Shown: positions 34,853 to 42,202 of the stretch, piece after piece
How positions within the stretch are numbered: the first letter of the stretch is position 1
Layout of the letters: each line of letters starts with the position of its first letter
Assembly: GCF_011752045.1 (NCBI RefSeq)
Contig: NZ_JAAKXW010000001.1
Coordinates: forward strand, 1,488,001 to 1,552,000
Direction: 5' to 3'
Source: Microbacterium hydrocarbonoxydans
GTDB lineage: Bacteria > Actinomycetota > Actinomycetes > Actinomycetales > Microbacteriaceae
DNA: 64,000 nt
Made by a program: the position numbers and the translations under genes
The notes under the pieces: generated by a model
The model's input: only the letters and a program-made list of their open reading frames with translations
Database searches by the model: none
What the model was told of the DNA's origin: nothing

Positions 34853-35947
34853 TCAGGAGCCGGCGGCGCGCGGCGGCGCGACCGATGCGCGCTCGATGAG
34901 CCGCGTGTCGAGGGTGTGCACGCGCACGGCATCCGACTTCCCGTCGATCAACTCGAAGAGCGCCTCCGCGGCCCGCGCGCCGAGCGCGAGCATCGGCTGC
35001 TCGATCATCGTCAGCGGCGGCTCCATCACCGCAGCCCACGAGCTGTCGTCGAAGCCGATCAGCGACACGTCGCGCCCCACCCGCAGGCCCGCGTTCCGGA
35101 TCGCCCGGAGGGCGCCGGTCACGGCATCCGTCTCCGTGCAGAACAGCGCCGTCGGCGGGTCGGCGAGCGCGAGCATCCGCCCGACCTCGGCCTCTGCACG
35201 GTCCTCGTTCTTCAGTCCGACCATCACGAGTTCCGGATCGAACGCGATGCCCTCGTCGTCCAGCGCGTCGAGGTAGCCCTGCAGACGATCGCCGTCGGTG
35301 GAGAGGTTGCCGGCGCCGACGTCGACGAAGTCCCGGCGGCGTGCGGGCCGCTCCGCGACCGGCGGCCCCCACACGAACCCGATCCGGCGATGCCCCTCGG
35401 CGATCAGCCGGGCGACCGCGTCGCGGGATGCCGTGCGGTTGTCGATCACGACGGCGTCGAGGTGGAGTCCCGGAATCACCCGGTCCACCAGGATCACGGG
35501 GATGCCGCGGGAGCGCGCCTGGAGGATGTGCTCGGCGGATGCCGGGTCGAGGGCAGCCGAGGCGATGATCATGCCGTCCACGCGCTTGTCCACCAGCACG
35601 TCGGTCGCGGCGACCTCCTCGGCGAGCTTCTCGTAGGTGCTGAGCACCAGCGCGTCGACCCCGCGAGGGCGCGCCGCGTCGGAGATGCCGCGCACGACGC
35701 CGCCGAAGAACGGGTTCGCGATGTCGGCTACGATCACGCCGATCGTGTGGGTGACCCCGGTCGACATGCTGCGGGCCAGCGCGTTGGCGCGGTAGCCGAT
35801 GCGCGCGGCCGCCTCGAGCACTCGCTCGCGCAGCTCGGGGCTGACGTAGCCGTAGCCGCCGAGCGTGCGTGCGGCCGTGGCCCTGCCGACTCCGGCTTCA
35901 GCGGCCACCTCCGAGATGGTGGGCGGCGCGGCACGCTCGTTCGTCAC
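34853..35947 (-). CDS. LacI-family repressor of the frl-like locus
   Basis: A 364-residue regulator with an N-terminal helix-turn-helix (TISEVAAEAGVGRATAARTLGGYG, about residues 10-33) and a hinge at NALARSMSTG. The periplasmic-binding-like effector domain runs from VTHTIGVIVADIANPFF to VSLIGFDDSSWAAVMEPPLTMIEQP. I use the GTG at 35947 with AAAGGGG upstream; a GTG at 35974 is in frame. It is the third gene of the run with frlB- and frlD-like genes. Two TGGTACCGGTATCA palindromes in the divergent promoter region at 37930 and 38042 are its likely operators. It is closely similar to the regulator at 47148. Confidence 0.92.
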   Translation of the reverse strand: MTNERAAPPTISEVAAEAGVGRATAARTLGGYGYVSPELRERVLEAAARIGYRANALARSMSTGVTHTIGVIVADIANPFFGGVVRGISDAARPRGVDALVLSTYEKLAEEVAATDVLVDKRVDGMIIASAALDPASAEHILQARSRGIPVILVDRVIPGLHLDAVVIDNRTASRDAVARLIAEGHRRIGFVWGPPVAERPARRRDFVDVGAGNLSTDGDRLQGYLDALDDEGIAFDPELVMVGLKNEDRAEAEVGRMLALADPPTALFCTETDAVTGALRAIRNAGLRVGRDVSLIGFDDSSWAAVMEPPLTMIEQPMLALGARAAEALFELIDGKSDAVRVHTLDTRLIERASVAPPRAAGS

Positions 35948-35970
35948 CCGCTTCGCCCCTTTCGATCGGC

Positions 35971-36855
35971 TCACCTCATGCTAGCCGCGGCGGGGGTCCG
36001 CCGCCCGCGGCCGAACGCCCCCTCGACGAGGCACTGGTCGCGAGCGGCATCCGCTCCGGCCTCGAGGGCGCGCCCCAGCGCCGTCGCCTCCGGCCGATGA
36101 GAGCGACGCCAGCCGTCGCCGTGCAGCGACACGAGGAATCCCGCGACGAACGCGTCGCCGCATCCCATCGTGTCGACCAGGCGCTCCTCGCCGCCGAGCA
36201 GGCGCGCCGGTGCGGCGATCCGGTTCCGGCCGTCGGCGACGACCGCGCCATCGACGCCGCGCGTACCCAGGGCGAGACCGGCGCCGCGCCGCACGGCATC
36301 CTCGAGCAGTGTGAACGAGGCCTCCTCGTCGAGGTGGGCGCAGGAGAGCAGCACGACGTCGGCGAACGGCGCGATCCGGTCGAGGTACGCCGGGGCGCGG
36401 TACTCCGGCTCGCTCGACAGGTCGAAGCTGACGAGCACGCCGGTCTCGCGCAGCCGAGGCAGCTGGGACTCGACGCCGGAGTAGACGCTCGAGTGCACGA
36501 CGTCGAAGGATGCCGCATACTCGGCACGTCCGTCGTCGAGGTCGATCGGCTCGCGCACGGTGACACCGCCGCCGTTCCAGCCGAGGAAGGTGCGGTCGCC
36601 GTCGACGACCTGCAGGGAGGAGACCCCCGACTCCCCCCTGCGGACGAGGCTGCGCGACGTGGGCACGCCGGCGTCCTCGATCGACGCCCGCAGGAACGAC
36701 CCTGCGTCGTCGTCGCCGAACACCCCGAGATACTCGGCGTGCGCACCGTGGCGGTGCGCATAGACGGCGACGTTGACGGCGTTCCCACCCGGGTAGTCGA
36801 TGCCACGGTCGAGGAAGCGGTCGATGATGTTGTCGCCGAAGCCGAGTACTCGCAT
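35971..36855 (-). CDS. frlD-like: PfkB-family fructosamine kinase, FrlD-like
   Basis: A 294-residue ribokinase-fold kinase. It begins VLGFGDNIIDRFLDRGIDYPGGNAVNVAVYAHRHG, which follows the opening of FrlD (fructoselysine 6-kinase) closely. The anion hole and catalytic base are in DTMGCGDAFVAGF with D234; the usual GAGD reads GCGD here. FrlD phosphorylates fructoselysine at C6 before cleavage by FrlB. The gene is 17 bp after the FrlB-like gene. The start ATG at 36855 gives the conserved N-terminus; the frame stays open upstream to 37251 over the FrlB-like gene. The substrate class (fructosamine) is inferred from similarity to FrlD and from neighbours. Confidence 0.88.
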   Translation of the reverse strand: MRVLGFGDNIIDRFLDRGIDYPGGNAVNVAVYAHRHGAHAEYLGVFGDDDAGSFLRASIEDAGVPTSRSLVRRGESGVSSLQVVDGDRTFLGWNGGGVTVREPIDLDDGRAEYAASFDVVHSSVYSGVESQLPRLRETGVLVSFDLSSEPEYRAPAYLDRIAPFADVVLLSCAHLDEEASFTLLEDAVRRGAGLALGTRGVDGAVVADGRNRIAAPARLLGGEERLVDTMGCGDAFVAGFLVSLHGDGWRRSHRPEATALGRALEAGADAARDQCLVEGAFGRGRRTPAAASMR

Positions 36856-36872
36856 GGTCCGTTCCGCCTGCT

Positions 36873-37874
36873 TCAGTACGCCATGACGCGGTAGTAGCGG
36901 CGCAGGTCGAGCGAGTGGTCGCGCACGCGCTCGAGGTGCTTGCTGACCCGGCCCATCACGGTATCGAGGACGATCGGTGCGATGAGCGCACGGTTCTCGG
37001 CGCTGAAGCCCTCGAGGGCGTACTCGCGGGTGTCGAAGACGGTGACGTCGTTCGTGATCCGCTTCGCGAAGGCCTCGGCGCGATCGGTCAGCGGACGCGT
37101 GCGGTCCTCGCCCTGGAAGACGAGCACCGCCGTGTCCTCCTCGAGCAGCTCGAGCGAGCCGTGGAAGAACTCCGCGCTGTGCACGCGGGTGGTGCGCAGC
37201 CACTGCATCTCCTCGAGGATGCACATCGAGTACAGGTAGGTGAAGCCCCACAGCGGCCCGCCGCCGATGAGGAAGTAGTAGTCGGTGTCCTTGTGCGCCT
37301 CGGCGAAGGATGCTGCCGCCGGCTCGGCCTGCTCGGCGACGGCGACGAGCGCGTCGGGGAGGTTCACGAGCTCGTCGGCCAGGGAGGCGTAACCGTCGAA
37401 CTCGCCGCGGCGCTCGAGGAGGCGCCCGACGAGAAGGAGCAGCTGCATGTCGAACGGCCAGGTCTTCGGCTCGGAGACGAGCGCGTGGTCGACTCCGAGG
37501 GCGATCGGCGAGTCGGCGTGCCCGGTGAACGCGATCGTCGTGGCGCCGGCGTCGCGCACGTACTCGATCGCGGCGAGGACGTCTTCCGTGGTGCCGGAGA
37601 CCGAGGTGAAGACGGCGGCGGTGGTCTTGCCGAGCAGGGCATCGCCGGCGACCACGAGCTCGGCGGCGATGACGGCGCGCACCGGAAGCGTCGAGCGCTC
37701 GCGAGCGAAGAGCTCATACGGCCACGCCTGCGCGTAGGTGCCGCCGGATCCGACGAGCAGGACGTTGTCGATGCCCTGGGCGAGCAGCTCGTCGACGAGC
37801 TTCTCGATCTGGGGGCGGAGCGCGACGGCACTGGCCGTCTGCGCACGGAAGGCGGTTTCGTCGAAGCCGAGCAT
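36873..37874 (-). CDS. frlB-like: SIS-domain fructosamine-6-phosphate deglycase, FrlB-like
   Basis: A 333-residue protein with two SIS domains, the size of FrlB (about 340). The first has NVLLVGSGGTYAQAWPYELFA and SVSGTTEDVLAAIEY; the second has YFLIGGGPLWGFTYLYSMCILEEMQWLRTTRVHSAEFFHGSLEL, where SAEFFHG matches the catalytic-site segment SGEFRHG of FrlB. The C-terminus LRRYYRVMAY matches the ERRYYGGLVEY end of FrlB. FrlB cleaves fructoselysine-6-phosphate to glucose-6-phosphate and lysine. It is the first gene of the minus-strand unit, divergent from the binding-protein gene. Confidence 0.88.
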   Translation of the reverse strand: MLGFDETAFRAQTASAVALRPQIEKLVDELLAQGIDNVLLVGSGGTYAQAWPYELFARERSTLPVRAVIAAELVVAGDALLGKTTAAVFTSVSGTTEDVLAAIEYVRDAGATTIAFTGHADSPIALGVDHALVSEPKTWPFDMQLLLLVGRLLERRGEFDGYASLADELVNLPDALVAVAEQAEPAAASFAEAHKDTDYYFLIGGGPLWGFTYLYSMCILEEMQWLRTTRVHSAEFFHGSLELLEEDTAVLVFQGEDRTRPLTDRAEAFAKRITNDVTVFDTREYALEGFSAENRALIAPIVLDTVMGRVSKHLERVRDHSLDLRRYYRVMAY

Positions 37875-37929
37875 CAGAGGAGTTCCTTTCCAGCGCGGGT
37901 CGGCGGTGAAGCCTTCCGCAGCGAGGTTA

Positions 37930-37943
37930 TGGTACCGGTATCA
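37930..37943. promoter_or_regulatory. LacI-type operator 1, frl-like locus
   Basis: TGGTACCGGTATCA, a near-palindrome centred on ACCGGT, lies 56 bp upstream of the FrlB-like start. An identical copy is at 38042-38055. Such paired sites in a divergent promoter fit control of both operons by the LacI regulator at 34853. Confidence 0.75.
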
Positions 37944-38041
37944 GGTGGCAGTCATGCTGGCACAGATCCTGTCATGCGGTCAACAATCCGTGCAAGATTC
38001 GAGCTTTTCCAGAAAGCGCGGACCCATTCCGAGATTGGGGG

Positions 38042-38055
38042 TGGTACCGGTATCA
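38042..38055. promoter_or_regulatory. LacI-type operator 2, frl-like locus
   Basis: Second identical TGGTACCGGTATCA, 112 bp centre to centre from the first and about 97 bp upstream of the binding-protein start. The two could hold one repressor tetramer across the promoter region. Confidence 0.75.
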
Positions 38056-38151
38056 GCTTTTGGCTACACTCGCCATCCAGGCACCGAAATCCAATGGCGG
38101 ATCGGTCGCCGCCCGAAGGCGGCCTCGATCGCCCCCGAAGAGAGGCAAGAC

Positions 38152-39468
38152 ATGCGCACTCCACGCACCCTCGCAGTCGTGGCCGCGGCGGCGACCGCAC
38201 TGACCCTCGCGAGCTGCGCGAGCACCCCGACCGCGCCCGCGGCCGACATCTCGGCCGACCCCGAGTACTCGGGCGAGCTCAGCATCCTCACCAAGTTCGG
38301 GGGCGACCCGCTCGACGCGTACTTCGAGGATCTGGCCGCCGAGTACGAGGAGCTCCACCCCGAGGTGAAGATCGAGCTCATCCAGGAGACCGACCAGTCC
38401 ATCAAGGACAAGACGAAGACGCTCACCGCATCCCAGGCGCTCCCGGACATCTTCTTCACCTGGACCGGCAACTGGGCGGAGAACTTCGTGCGCGGCGGCA
38501 TCGCGGCCGACCTCACCGAGGTGATCGCCCCCGGCACCGAATGGGGCGACACGTTCGGCGAAGGCTCCCTGTCCGCCTTCGAGTACGACGGCAGGTACTA
38601 CGGCATCCCGCTGTACAACAACGGCAAGTTCATGGGCTACAGCAAGGCCGCGTTCGCCGCCGCCGGTATCGAGGTCCCCACCACCTTCGACGAGCTCATC
38701 GAGTCCTGCGGTCCGCTGCGGGATGCAGGATACGAGCCGATCGCCTTCGGCAACAAGGACGGCTGGCCGGCCCTGCACTACCTGCAGCAGCTGTTCGCCT
38801 ACAACGTCCCCTCGGACGTCCTGCACGCCGACTTCGACCCCGAGACCGCCACCTGGGACGACCCCGGCTACGTCACGGCACTGGAGCAGTTCAGCGAGCT
38901 GGTGACCACCTGCACCGACTCCGGCAAGGGCACCAACGGCGTGCTGTACACGACGGCGCAGGAGGCCCTCGCCGGCGGCCGCGCCGCGATGTACTACCAG
39001 GAGGTGCTCGAGTTCGACTCGATCACCGTCGACGGCGCGAAGGTCACCGCTGACGACTTCGGCATCTTCCAGCTGCCCGCCGGCGCCGGCGCCGAGGGAG
39101 ACCCGGCGGCGATCGAGGGGTCCCCCGAGGGCTACCTCATCAACGCCAAGTCGCCGCAGGCGGCGCTCGCGGTCGACTTCATGAAGTTCGCCACCTCGAC
39201 GGAGCACGCGCAGACGCTCTCCGCCCCGCCCTACGGCACGCCGAGCGCGGTCGTCGGCGCCGTCACGGAGGACACCTCGAGCAAGGCGGTCTTCGAGGGC
39301 ATCACGAAGGTCAACGAGGCGTCCCAGCTCGTGGTGTGGCTCGACACCGTCACCGTTCCGGAGGTCGCCGACGCCTGGCTCGCCGGCGGAGAGGCCCTGA
39401 TCAGCGGCAGTGCCACCCCCGAGGAAGTGCTCGAGAGTGTTCGCGCAGCGAACGACGACGCGAAGTGA
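38152..39468 (+). CDS. CUT1-type ABC transporter substrate-binding lipoprotein
   Basis: A 438-residue extracellular binding protein. The lipoprotein leader ends in TLASC with the lipid-accepting cysteine at C22. The fold begins GELSILTKFGGDPLDAYFEDLAAEYEELHPEVKIELIQET and includes LPDIFFTWTGNWAENFV and GRYYGIPLYNNGKFMGYSK, typical of cluster 1 solute-binding proteins for sugars and sugar conjugates. The ATG at 38152 has AGAGGCAAGA upstream. It opens the plus-strand operon with two permeases and the FrlC-like gene, so it probably binds a fructosamine such as fructoselysine; the ligand is inferred. Confidence 0.9.
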   Translation: MRTPRTLAVVAAAATALTLASCASTPTAPAADISADPEYSGELSILTKFGGDPLDAYFEDLAAEYEELHPEVKIELIQETDQSIKDKTKTLTASQALPDIFFTWTGNWAENFVRGGIAADLTEVIAPGTEWGDTFGEGSLSAFEYDGRYYGIPLYNNGKFMGYSKAAFAAAGIEVPTTFDELIESCGPLRDAGYEPIAFGNKDGWPALHYLQQLFAYNVPSDVLHADFDPETATWDDPGYVTALEQFSELVTTCTDSGKGTNGVLYTTAQEALAGGRAAMYYQEVLEFDSITVDGAKVTADDFGIFQLPAGAGAEGDPAAIEGSPEGYLINAKSPQAALAVDFMKFATSTEHAQTLSAPPYGTPSAVVGAVTEDTSSKAVFEGITKVNEASQLVVWLDTVTVPEVADAWLAGGEALISGSATPEEVLESVRAANDDAK

Positions 39469-39473
39469 GGCGC

Positions 39474-39505
39474 GGTCGGGGGCGGGCTATCGCCTGCCCC
39501 CGACC
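39474..39505 (+). promoter_or_regulatory. Intercistronic stem-loop between binding protein and permease
   Basis: The perfect 10-bp stem GGTCGGGGGC / GCCCCCGACC (39474-39483 and 39496-39505) starts 6 bp after the binding-protein stop and ends directly at the GTG start of the permease. No U-tract follows. It could protect the upstream mRNA end and limit permease translation, as hairpins after binding-protein genes do elsewhere. Confidence 0.65.
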
Positions 39506-40447
39506 GTGACCGAGGCGGTCGTCACCACCCCGGGCGGGCGGCGGCCCGTCCCACGTCCCGGCCGCTCGCGCCTCAGCCGGATCGCCGGCCTGGCCTGGGT
39601 GCTGCCGGCGCTCGTCGTCCTCGGCGTGTTCGTCTACCTGCCGCTCGTGCAGAACTTCGTGTTCTCCACGCAGGAGTCGGACATCTACACCGGCACGCAG
39701 GAGTTCGTCGGGCTCGAGAACTACGAGAAGCTGCTCGGCGATCCGATCTTCTGGTCGGCGCTCGGCAACAACGTCCTCTACGCGGTGCTGTCGATCGTCT
39801 TCCAGGTCGGCGGCGCGCTGATCCTCGCCGCACTGATCGAGAGCCTGCGCAGCTCGCGCTGGCGCAAGGCGCTGCGCGCGATCTACTTCATCCCCTCGGC
39901 GATCTCGCTGACCGTCGCAGGCCTGCTGTTCTACTTCATCTACGAGCCGAAGCTCGGCATGCTGAACCATGCCCTGAGCGCGATCGGACTCGGCGACCTC
40001 GCCCAGCCGTGGCTCGGCCAGGAGTCCACGGCGATGGTGTCGATCATCGCGATGAGCCAGTGGCAGGGCTTCGGCTACTCGACCCTGCTGTTCGCCGTCG
40101 CCATCCAGCGCATCCCCGCCGAGCTGTACGAGGCGGCGAGCCTCGACGGCATCGGGGCGTTCGGGCGCTTCTTCCACATCACCATCCCTCTCGTGCGGGA
40201 GATGACGGGTCTCATGATGATCGTCACGATGTCCGGGGCCTTCCAGGTGTTCAACGAGGTCATGGTGATGACCTCGGGTGGCCCGAACAACTCCACGCAG
40301 GTCCTCGCCACGTGGCTGTACCGCAGCGGATTCGTCCGCAACGACTTCGGCTACGCCGCCGCCATCGCGACCGTGCTGTTCATCGTGACGATGCTCATCG
40401 CGCTCGCCCAGCTCTGGTACACCCGTCGCAGAAGAGTGGAGTTCTGA
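39506..40447 (+). CDS. CUT1-type ABC transporter permease 1
   Basis: A 313-residue inner-membrane component with six helices (first at AGLAWVLPALVVLGVFVYLPLVQNF). The EAA loop that docks on the ATPase is YEAASLDGIGAFGRFFHITIPLVREM. The GTG at 39506 is the only sensible start after the binding-protein stop, although it abuts the hairpin and has no clear ribosome-binding site, which may keep its level low. Its stop shares a base with the next start (TGATG). No ATPase gene lies in this locus, so a shared MsmK/MsiK-type ATPase from elsewhere must serve. Confidence 0.88.
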   Translation: MTEAVVTTPGGRRPVPRPGRSRLSRIAGLAWVLPALVVLGVFVYLPLVQNFVFSTQESDIYTGTQEFVGLENYEKLLGDPIFWSALGNNVLYAVLSIVFQVGGALILAALIESLRSSRWRKALRAIYFIPSAISLTVAGLLFYFIYEPKLGMLNHALSAIGLGDLAQPWLGQESTAMVSIIAMSQWQGFGYSTLLFAVAIQRIPAELYEAASLDGIGAFGRFFHITIPLVREMTGLMMIVTMSGAFQVFNEVMVMTSGGPNNSTQVLATWLYRSGFVRNDFGYAAAIATVLFIVTMLIALAQLWYTRRRRVEF

Positions 40448-41280
40448 TGAACCGCATCGGATTCGTCGGCGCCGTCGGGCGCATCTTCGTCTGGTCCTTC
40501 CTGATCGGCCTCGTCCTGGTCGTTCTCTACCCGCTGCTCTGGATGGTGCTGAACGGCTTCAAGACCAACGCCGAGCTGTTCGGCAACCCGTTCGCCCTCC
40601 CCCTGCAGTTCGGGTGGCAGAACTACGTCGACGCCTGGAACCGCGGCGTCAGCGACTACCTCACCGCGAGCATCCTGGTCACCATCACGTCGACCGTAAC
40701 GACGGTGTTCATCAGCGCATGGGCGGCCTACGGCCTGACCAGGGTGCGGATGCCGTTCGGACGGACGATCTCCGGCATCATCCTCGGCGGGCTCATGCTC
40801 GCGCCGGCCGTCGCCCTCGTCCCGCTGGTGCGGATGTTCCAGGCGATGGGGCTGTACAACACCTTCTGGGCCCTGCTCATCCTGTATACCGCGTTCCGGA
40901 TCCCGTTCACGACCTTCCTCATCCGCTCGTACATGATCGACCTGCCGCGCGAGGTCGACGAAGCGGCCGAGGTCGACGGCGCGAGCCGGTGGACGACGTT
41001 CTGGCGGATCATCCTGCCGATGTGCCGGCCGATCATCATCTCGACGATCCTGCTCCACGTGCTGTTCGCCTGGAACGAGTACCTGTTCGCGATGGTGTTC
41101 ACCAGCGGCACGACGATCCAGACGCTGCCGGTCGGCCTCACCAGCCTGATGAGCAAGCACGGCACCGACTACCCGGTGGTGTTCGCCGGCATGGCGGTCG
41201 CGGCCCTGCCCGTCATCGTGCTGTTCTTCGTCAGCCAGCGGCACTTCGTGAAGGGACTCGCCGAGGGCATGGGCAAGTGA
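40447..41280 (+). CDS. CUT1-type ABC transporter permease 2
   Basis: A 277-residue partner permease with six helices. FVWSFLIGLVLVVLYPLLWMVLNGFKTNAELF is the usual MalG-type start. The EAA loop is VDEAAEVDGASRWTTFWRIILPMCRP, and HVLFAWNEYLFAMVF is the typical penultimate region. It overlaps the preceding permease by one base and the following FrlC-like gene by four (GTGA), so all three are translated together. Confidence 0.9.
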   Translation: MNRIGFVGAVGRIFVWSFLIGLVLVVLYPLLWMVLNGFKTNAELFGNPFALPLQFGWQNYVDAWNRGVSDYLTASILVTITSTVTTVFISAWAAYGLTRVRMPFGRTISGIILGGLMLAPAVALVPLVRMFQAMGLYNTFWALLILYTAFRIPFTTFLIRSYMIDLPREVDEAAEVDGASRWTTFWRIILPMCRPIIISTILLHVLFAWNEYLFAMVFTSGTTIQTLPVGLTSLMSKHGTDYPVVFAGMAVAALPVIVLFFVSQRHFVKGLAEGMGK

Positions 41281-42110
41281 GCGTCCCGCCCCTCATCGAC
41301 CGGGTCACCGGCTCGAACTTCTCCTACCAGCACCACGCGCTGGAGAGCTGCTTCGACGACCTGGCCGCGCTCGGGCGGACGGACGTGGAGCTGTGGGGCG
41401 TCGCCCCGCACGCGCACGTGCCGTGGATGACGGATGCCGAGGCCCGCGGCATCCGTCGCTCGGCCGCCGCCCGCGGCCTGTCGGTCGCCTGCTTCACACC
41501 CGAGCAGGTGGCGTACCCGGTGAACGTCGCGTCGCCGGATGCTCGGCTGCGCGCCGCGAGCGTCGCGATGTTCCGGCGTGCGGCGGAGCTCGCAGCCGAG
41601 CTGGGAGCCGGGATGCTGTTCCTCACTGCGGGACGCGGCGGCGAAGACGAGCCGCGGTCCGCGGCCTGGACGCGGGCGGTGGATGCCGTCGGCGAGATCG
41701 CCGCGTACGCCGGCCGCCTCGGCCTGACATGCGTGCTGGAGCCGCTGCAGCGCGTCGAGTCGAACCTCGTGACCACGGCGGCCGACGCCCAGCGGATGCT
41801 CGACGAGATCGCCGCGCCGAACCTCGGCGTCGCTCTCGACACGGTGGCGGCGTACGCAGCCGGCGACACGGTCGACGCGTACTTCGCGGCGCTCGGCGAC
41901 CGGGTGCGGCACGTGCACCTGATCGACGGGACGCCGACCGGGCACCTCGCCTGGGGCGACGGCATCCTTCCGCTCAGCGAGATCGTGTCCGCATTCGCCC
42001 GCAACGGCTACGCGGGACTCGCGACTGTCGAGCTGTTCGGCGACGGCACCTATGCGCTCGACCCGCGCCCCGCGCTCGAGCGCTCGCTCGCCGCGATCGC
42101 CGCCGCCTGA
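41277..42110 (+). CDS. frlC-like: Sugar-phosphate isomerase/epimerase family protein, FrlC-like
   Basis: A 277-residue TIM-barrel metal enzyme that follows FrlC (fructoselysine 3-epimerase, which converts psicoselysine to fructoselysine) in length and motifs. DVELWGVAPHAHVP, CFTPEQVAYPVN, CVLEPLQRVESNLV and VRHVHLIDG all match FrlC blocks. Metal ligands by family pattern are E155, D188, H214 and E252. The GTG at 41277 overlaps the end of the permease gene. With FrlB- and FrlD-like genes across the divergent promoter it completes the FrlBCD set. A different ketose-amine substrate is possible. Confidence 0.85.
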   Translation: MSVPPLIDRVTGSNFSYQHHALESCFDDLAALGRTDVELWGVAPHAHVPWMTDAEARGIRRSAAARGLSVACFTPEQVAYPVNVASPDARLRAASVAMFRRAAELAAELGAGMLFLTAGRGGEDEPRSAAWTRAVDAVGEIAAYAGRLGLTCVLEPLQRVESNLVTTAADAQRMLDEIAAPNLGVALDTVAAYAAGDTVDAYFAALGDRVRHVHLIDGTPTGHLAWGDGILPLSEIVSAFARNGYAGLATVELFGDGTYALDPRPALERSLAAIAAA

Positions 42111-42128
42111 CCCGCCCCGACGCGCTGA

Positions 42129-42189
42129 GCTCCCGTATGAGTTCTTGTCGCTTTTCCGGGCGGAAAGCCACAAGAACTCATACGGGAGC
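42129..42189. repeat. 61-bp near-perfect palindrome between convergent genes
   Basis: Perfect 20-bp arms (42129-42148 and 42170-42189) share GCTCCCGTATGAGTTCTTGT and its complement. The 21-base centre can pair further (CTTTTCCG with CGGAAAG). It lies between the FrlC-like stop and the stop of the convergent oxidase gene. It is far longer than an ordinary terminator and lower in GC than its surroundings, so it may be a dispersed element that now also ends both transcripts. Confidence 0.8.
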
Positions 42190-42202
42190 GGGGTGTGTGC
42201 GG

